A DNA stretch of 35,280 nt. It comes from Syntrophus sp. (in: bacteria). GTDB taxonomy: Bacteria > Desulfobacterota > Syntrophorhabdia > Syntrophorhabdales > Syntrophorhabdaceae. A program made the position numbers and the translations under genes. Under the pieces are notes generated by a model, which ran no database searches, was not told the DNA's origin, and saw nothing but the letters and a program-made list of their open reading frames with translations. The stretch spans positions 1 to 35,280 of the forward strand of contig PNOM01000024.1 of assembly GCA_013824835.1 (NCBI GenBank), in the 5' to 3' direction. Positions 32,234-35,280 of the stretch are shown one piece after another. Positions within the stretch are counted from its first letter, which is position 1, and each line of letters begins with the position of its first letter.

Positions 32234-32257
32234 AACATAGAACGTTGAACATAGAAC
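32234..32257. repeat. Short direct repeat upstream of CooC-like gene
   Basis: AACATAGAAC occurs at 32234-32243 and again at 32248-32257, 14 bases apart, followed by a third degenerate unit (TTAGAAC). Such AAC-rich runs are common low-complexity intergenic sequence in anaerobic deltaproteobacteria. No function can be assigned. Confidence 0.5.
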
Positions 32258-32284
32258 TTAGAACAGTTTTTAAAGGGGTGAGAC

Positions 32285-33052
32285 ATGCCGAAGATTATAG
32301 CCCTTGCAGGAAAAGGGGGCGTAGGGAAGACCACAATTGCCGGGATGCTCATACGGTATCTTGTTGAAGAGATTAAGGAGAGCCCTGTGTTTGCAGTTGA
32401 CGCGGATCCCAACTCAAACCTTAACGAAGTGCTTGGCGTATCGGTACATGGTACTATCGGAGAGGCGCGGGAGCTGATGAAAAAGGACGTGCCCCCTGGC
32501 ATGACAAAGGATGTCTGGTTTGAGTATAAGGTGAACCAGGCGATTGTTGAGGGCAGGGGTTTCGACCTTCTTGTCATGGGGAGACCGGAAGGGCCGGGGT
32601 GTTATTGCGCAGCCAACAGTCTTGCGAAGCAGTCAATAGAGACCCTGAAGGGGAATTATAGCTATGTGGTGGTGGATAATGAGGCAGGCATGGAACATAT
32701 GAGCAGGCTTGTCACCCAGGATATTGACCACCTCTTTGTGATCTCTGACGGATATCCCCGGGGGCTCCTCACTGCAAAGAGAATTCTCGAACTCATTGCG
32801 GAGCTGAAGCTCAATATCAAAAATAGTCACCTTCTGATTAACAGACTGAAACAAGAGGATAGAGAGACCATGGCCCAGGTGATCCTTGAAAAGGGCCTGA
32901 ATGTGGAGGGAACCATACGGGATGACCGGGAGATCATTAAGGCGGATACAGCAGGGAAGACGATCTTTGACCTTCCGAAGGACTCCATCGCCATTTCTGA
33001 TGCCTACAGGATATTTGATAAGACCCTGAAAGGGGGCAATAAACAGCCCTGA
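32285..33052 (+). CDS. CooC-like MinD-family ATPase
   Basis: A 255-residue P-loop ATPase with the deviant Walker A GKGGVGKTT at residues 9-17, AVDADPNSNL, and the CooC hallmark GPGCYCAANS with the Cys106-x-Cys108 metal-binding pair at the dimer interface. VVDNEAGMEHMSR is the Walker B/switch region. CooC proteins help load nickel into carbon monoxide dehydrogenase, and close relatives serve the acetyl-CoA synthase complex. No CODH/ACS gene is in this window. Placed after the RACo-like gene, it suggests that an acetyl-CoA-pathway locus may lie near, or that the pair serves corrinoid enzymes here. ATG 32285 follows AAAGGGGTGAG. Confidence 0.93.
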   Translation: MPKIIALAGKGGVGKTTIAGMLIRYLVEEIKESPVFAVDADPNSNLNEVLGVSVHGTIGEARELMKKDVPPGMTKDVWFEYKVNQAIVEGRGFDLLVMGRPEGPGCYCAANSLAKQSIETLKGNYSYVVVDNEAGMEHMSRLVTQDIDHLFVISDGYPRGLLTAKRILELIAELKLNIKNSHLLINRLKQEDRETMAQVILEKGLNVEGTIRDDREIIKADTAGKTIFDLPKDSIAISDAYRIFDKTLKGGNKQP

Positions 33053-33514
33053 GGGAAGGGCGTTCGAGCATCCAAAAGCAGGTAGTTTAAATATCTGGTC
33101 TAAGTTAATGGGTAGGAGGTAACCCCCATCCACCTCCTGGAATGGATTTTACAAGTGGGTTTGTCTACTCCCCATATAACCATCCGTTTACCTTGACGGT
33201 CCATCAGTTTCTCTGTTTACGGAGTACAGTGGGGATATGGTGGAAAGGTTTTTAGAATTTGCATCACGAATACGGTAGGAACGTGACGTCCATTAAATTA
33301 TGCAATTCCTGAAGGAAAGCAATGCGTCCGGTCTTTGTGTGTCAGCATATTCATAAGATCTGAGTATCATTTTCCTCAGAAAAGTGTATACTATGAACAC
33401 GGTTTATCTCACCTTCTTTCCTCCGCACCTGCTTACGAGGTCGGCTGATACGAAATGCGATCGCTTTTTGATTCCAGACAGATTAACTGCAAAACTTTTT
33501 AGAGGAAGTGACTG
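33053..33514. other. Intergenic region without a recognised gene
   Basis: A 462-base gap. A short hairpin, AGGAGGT-N11-ACCTCCT (33114-33138), lies soon after the CooC-like stop, with no T-tract. TATACT at 33387-33392 could be a -10 for the next gene, but no matching -35 is clear. The region has no long open frame with a ribosome site, and I could not fold a tRNA or known riboswitch from it by eye. Confidence 0.5.
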
Positions 33515-33868
33515 ATGTCAAACATAGCAGAGTTTATTGAGATAAGGAAGAGTATCGAGGCACTCGCCAGACAGATCATAGTGTGTGTCGAACAGAATGC
33601 AACCCAGGATTCAAGAAAGCATCTTGATGAAGCGAGCCGGCAACTGGAGATACTCAAGACCATGGTTGCCAACGATGTACAGGTGATTGTGGCTGGCCGT
33701 CTCTCCAGGCAACTTATTGACCTGGGAACAAAGGTTGAAAAGATGAAAGCAAAGTCACCAACAGGGAAGAGGCCTGCAGGAAAGAAGGCAACAGGGAAGA
33801 AAGAGAAAATACCGGTTAAACCAAGCAGCGGAGAAGAGCCTGTAATAGTGGTATTCGAGCGTCCATAG
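33515..33868 (+). CDS. Hypothetical protein with helical N terminus and Lys-rich tail
   Basis: A 117-residue protein that I do not recognise. Residues 1-75 look like two or three amphipathic helices (IRKSIEALARQIIVCVE, then SRQLEILKTMVANDV), suggesting a coiled-coil or small bundle. Residues 78-100 are basic with repeated GK and KK pairs (TGKRPAGKKATGKKEK), similar to histone-H1-like tails, and could bind nucleic acid. ATG 33515 is preceded by AGAGGAAG. An antisense frame of similar length exists, but lacks such a site. The role is unknown, and nothing ties it to the neighbours. Confidence 0.65.
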   Translation: MSNIAEFIEIRKSIEALARQIIVCVEQNATQDSRKHLDEASRQLEILKTMVANDVQVIVAGRLSRQLIDLGTKVEKMKAKSPTGKRPAGKKATGKKEKIPVKPSSGEEPVIVVFERP

Positions 33869-33953
33869 TTTGTATGCCACACGTCTTATACTAAATATGT
33901 CTAAGCATTAACCTTATAATGCATAGAATATATACACAATACGGGGTGATCCA

Positions 33954-34472
33954 ATGAAAAAAAAGGATGTGTTGTTTTCTATTACTATCCCGGTTTTATT
34001 GCTTCTTCTCACGGTTAGCGCAGGGTACGGGTTTAGCGATGCCGATCTCCAGAGATTGAAATCAACGAATCAATGCCCGGATTGTGACCTTGCCGGGGCG
34101 CGATTGACCGGCTCGAAGCTGTCCAAAACAAACCTTTCCAACGCGGACCTGTCAGGGGCGAGTATATCCAATTCAGACCTTACAAATGCAAATTTATCAG
34201 GCGCAAACTTATACGGTATAAATATGACAAGCTCAAAACTGACCGGCGCGGACCTGTCCAGGGCAAACTTGCGTGCTGCGATCTTGACTGGTGCTGTTCT
34301 TCAAAATACAGACCTGACTGATGCTAATCTGACTGGTACGGTCTTATGGGATGCAAACCTGACCGGCGCAAAAATGATTAATACAGACCTGACCCGCGCA
34401 CGCCTGGGGAGTGCCATCTGGATTGACGGAACAAAATGCAATGAAAATGCAGTCGGGGAATGCAGGAAATGA
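33954..34472 (+). CDS. Exported pentapeptide-repeat protein
   Basis: A 172-residue protein. A signal peptide covers about residues 1-27 (MKKKDVLFSITIPVLLLLL, then AGYGFS). A CPDCDL motif precedes the repeats, and residues 45-155 contain about 20 pentapeptide units of the A(D/N)LxG type, such as ANLSGANLYG and TDLTDANLTG. They form a right-handed quadrilateral beta helix. The C terminus has two Cys (TKCNENAVGEC), possibly a disulfide with the N-terminal CPDC pair. Periplasmic or surface location is likely. Function is not predictable; DNA-mimic gyrase protectors have similar repeats, but they are cytoplasmic. It stands alone on the plus strand with GGGGTG upstream. Confidence 0.92.
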   Translation: MKKKDVLFSITIPVLLLLLTVSAGYGFSDADLQRLKSTNQCPDCDLAGARLTGSKLSKTNLSNADLSGASISNSDLTNANLSGANLYGINMTSSKLTGADLSRANLRAAILTGAVLQNTDLTDANLTGTVLWDANLTGAKMINTDLTRARLGSAIWIDGTKCNENAVGECRK

Positions 34473-34619
34473 TCCATAACACATAGCCGGTAAAAGTGTG
34501 ATCCTTATCATTTACTTAGTTTTGCCGATAATGTACAAAATAGATTACTATGGTAAGAATGCCATCGTGCGGTATAAACGATATGCAGCAGCAGGAGGAT
34601 TTAGAGGAGGAATAGCATA

Positions 34620-34805
34620 ATGATTAAAGAGATACGGTTTTTACCTACAGGTGAAGTGAAGCATCCGAAAACCGGTGAATGGTTTTTAGGAGAGAGAAAC
34701 CGGCCTATATGTGCTTCCCAGAATTTTGTTACTTCAAAATTCCAGATCCTCAAGATGGTTGTTATTGAAGATGATGGAGGTAACTGCAATACCATGAAAG
34801 CCTGA
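34620..34805 (+). CDS. Small conserved-looking hypothetical protein
   Basis: A 61-residue protein. The N terminus KEIRFLPTGEVKHPKTGEWF alternates strand and turn residues, and a hydrophobic FQILKMVVI strand follows. I recognise no named family. A strong GAGGAGG-type site lies upstream of ATG 34620, at a somewhat long spacing. The TGA stop falls inside the 48-bp palindrome, whose hairpin could protect or end its transcript. The opposite-strand frame of similar length has no ribosome site. Confidence 0.6.
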   Translation: MIKEIRFLPTGEVKHPKTGEWFLGERNRPICASQNFVTSKFQILKMVVIEDDGGNCNTMKA

Positions 34806-34850
34806 AATATGTTATCATGACAAATATATTTGTCATGATAACATATTTCA
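34803..34850. terminator. Perfect 48-bp palindrome between convergent genes
   Basis: Bases 34803-34826 are followed with no spacer by their exact reverse complement, 34827-34850. The centre is AATATATT and the arms are AT-rich (GTTATCATGACAAA). It lies between a plus-strand small gene, whose stop codon it contains, and the minus-strand dodecin gene, so it could act as a bidirectional transcript-end structure. The lack of a GC-rich stem and T-tract makes a standard intrinsic terminator less certain; a protein-binding site or cruciform is also possible. Confidence 0.55.
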
Positions 34851-34884
34851 CAGCAATATATTTCCGACAGGATGAGCTTGTTTG

Positions 34885-35100
34885 CTAATTTTCCAGGACG
34901 AAGATAACGTCCAGGGTAACCCTGTATTCAGTAATCTTTCCGTCTTCAACGCTGCAGCGATGGTCTCTTACTTTTAGTCCCGTGACCCCTCTTAAGGTTT
35001 TGGATGCCCTTTTAAAGCCAACCATAACCGCATCATCAAAACCCTTGGTAGACCCCGCGATTATTTCTGTTATCCTTGCCACACTGCCGTCAGATCTCAT
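34885..35100 (-). CDS. Dodecin-family flavin-binding protein
   Basis: A 71-residue protein with the dodecin pattern: a short beta strand, a helix GFDDAVMVGFKRASKTLRG, then two strands (GLKVRDHRCSVED and TEYRVTLDVIFVLE). Dodecins are dodecamers that store or buffer flavins or coenzyme A. The flavin-stacking Trp of characterised members (in a DWFEV context) is replaced: the region reads VTGLKV, so the ligand may differ or bind more weakly. ATG 35100 on the minus strand has a GGAGG site. It is transcribed toward the 48-bp palindrome. Confidence 0.93.
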   Translation of the reverse strand: MRSDGSVARITEIIAGSTKGFDDAVMVGFKRASKTLRGVTGLKVRDHRCSVEDGKITEYRVTLDVIFVLEN

Positions 35101-35215
35101 TATGAATCCTCCATCGGTTGATTGTTTTTTCTAAGCTTAACAAAGAAGCGCGAAAGGGGTCAACCTTTTTCTATGAATAATTGTTAAATCATACACAAAC
35201 AGTGAGTGAAAGGAA

Positions 35216-35280
35216 TGTTATCCCAAAATGATAATGTCCTATATCACCAAAGTAGAAATGTCCTAATCAATGGATGCTAA
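35216..35280 (+). mobile_element. Possible left end of an insertion sequence, cut by window edge
   Basis: The final bases contain a 9-bp sequence, AATGTCCTA, twice (35233-35241 and 35257-35265), 24 bases apart. They are followed by a possible ATG at 35270 that opens off the window edge. Multiple short terminal repeats before a transposase gene are typical of IS21-like element ends, and the segment opens with TGTTATCCC. No transposase is visible, so this is a weak call. Confidence 0.25.

Larger units (their letters stand above)
31913..32284. other. Structured intergenic region between RACo-like and CooC-like genes
   Basis: This 372-base gap holds no credible gene. It contains a 136-bp inverted-repeat element, a GC-rich hairpin and a short direct repeat, each listed separately. 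Short open frames on both strands across the inverted repeat have no ribosome site or family likeness and follow the repeat symmetry. The CooC-like start is preceded by AAAGGGGTGAG. Confidence 0.6.

Noticed and set aside
33499-33882. Minus-strand open frame of 127 codons opposite the Lys-rich protein.
   Set aside because: No ribosome site; the plus-strand frame starts behind AGAGGAAG and has amphipathic helices.

Overview
The window looks like chromosomal DNA from an anaerobic Gram-negative bacterium, most likely a deltaproteobacterium in the broad sense (Desulfobacterota, Syntrophales-like). This is inferred from several things: an outer-membrane PagL-type enzyme and LpxL-type acyltransferase, an abundance of B12-binding radical SAM enzymes, and a corrinoid-activation pair (RACo-like ferredoxin/ASKHA protein plus CooC-like ATPase). 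No tRNA, rRNA, CRISPR array or complete insertion sequence was seen.

About 29 kb (51-29574) reads as one large lipid/polyketide biosynthetic locus. Its first part holds an MMPL exporter and a hotdog dehydratase-like protein (51-2836), a YefM-YoeB type toxin-antitoxin pair (3013-3515), a secreted LSm-like protein, a hotdog thioesterase, and an active ketosynthase coupled to a short Cys-less ketosynthase (3764-6428). Then come three consecutive B12-type radical SAM enzymes (6440-10516). Next is a four-gene block resembling bacterial sphingolipid synthesis (10537-14511): an SDR/ceramide-reductase-like enzyme, a serine palmitoyltransferase-family PLP enzyme, a GNAT acyltransferase resembling the bacterial ceramide synthase type, and an exported SRPBCC/START-like protein. 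After a low-complexity protein and an alpha/beta hydrolase follow a GT2-DUF2062 glycosyltransferase, an LpxL-like acyltransferase, an acyl carrier protein, a second active ketosynthase with a dead partner, and a PagL-like outer-membrane enzyme (16118-21490).

A second toxin-antitoxin pair (MazF/PemK type) and a GH19 lysozyme/chitinase cassette (21552-23153) interrupt the locus. It resumes with a BtrH-like acyltransferase, an ABC exporter and a second ACP (23250-27097). A convergent minus-strand pair follows: a DarB-like KAS III and a fourth B12 radical SAM enzyme (27111-29574). The gene set overlaps aryl-polyene and dialkylresorcinol clusters (ACPs, KS/CLF pairs, hotdog enzymes, MMPL, GT2 and LPLAT). 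It lacks an ammonia lyase, a DarA-type enzyme and an obvious ketoreductase, and adds the sphingolipid-like block and four radical SAM enzymes. I infer an undescribed membrane or outer-membrane lipid in which a dedicated type II synthase supplies an acyl chain that is fused to an amino acid, modified by radical chemistry, acylated and/or glycosylated, and exported. The product cannot be predicted from sequence.

The right end (29945-35280) carries the RACo-like and CooC-like genes, a Lys-rich hypothetical, an exported pentapeptide-repeat protein, a small conserved-looking protein and a dodecin. It also has two conspicuous non-coding structures: a 136-bp inverted-repeat element at 31982-32117 and a perfect 48-bp palindrome at 34803-34850. 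The last ~65 bases may be the start of an insertion sequence cut by the window edge.
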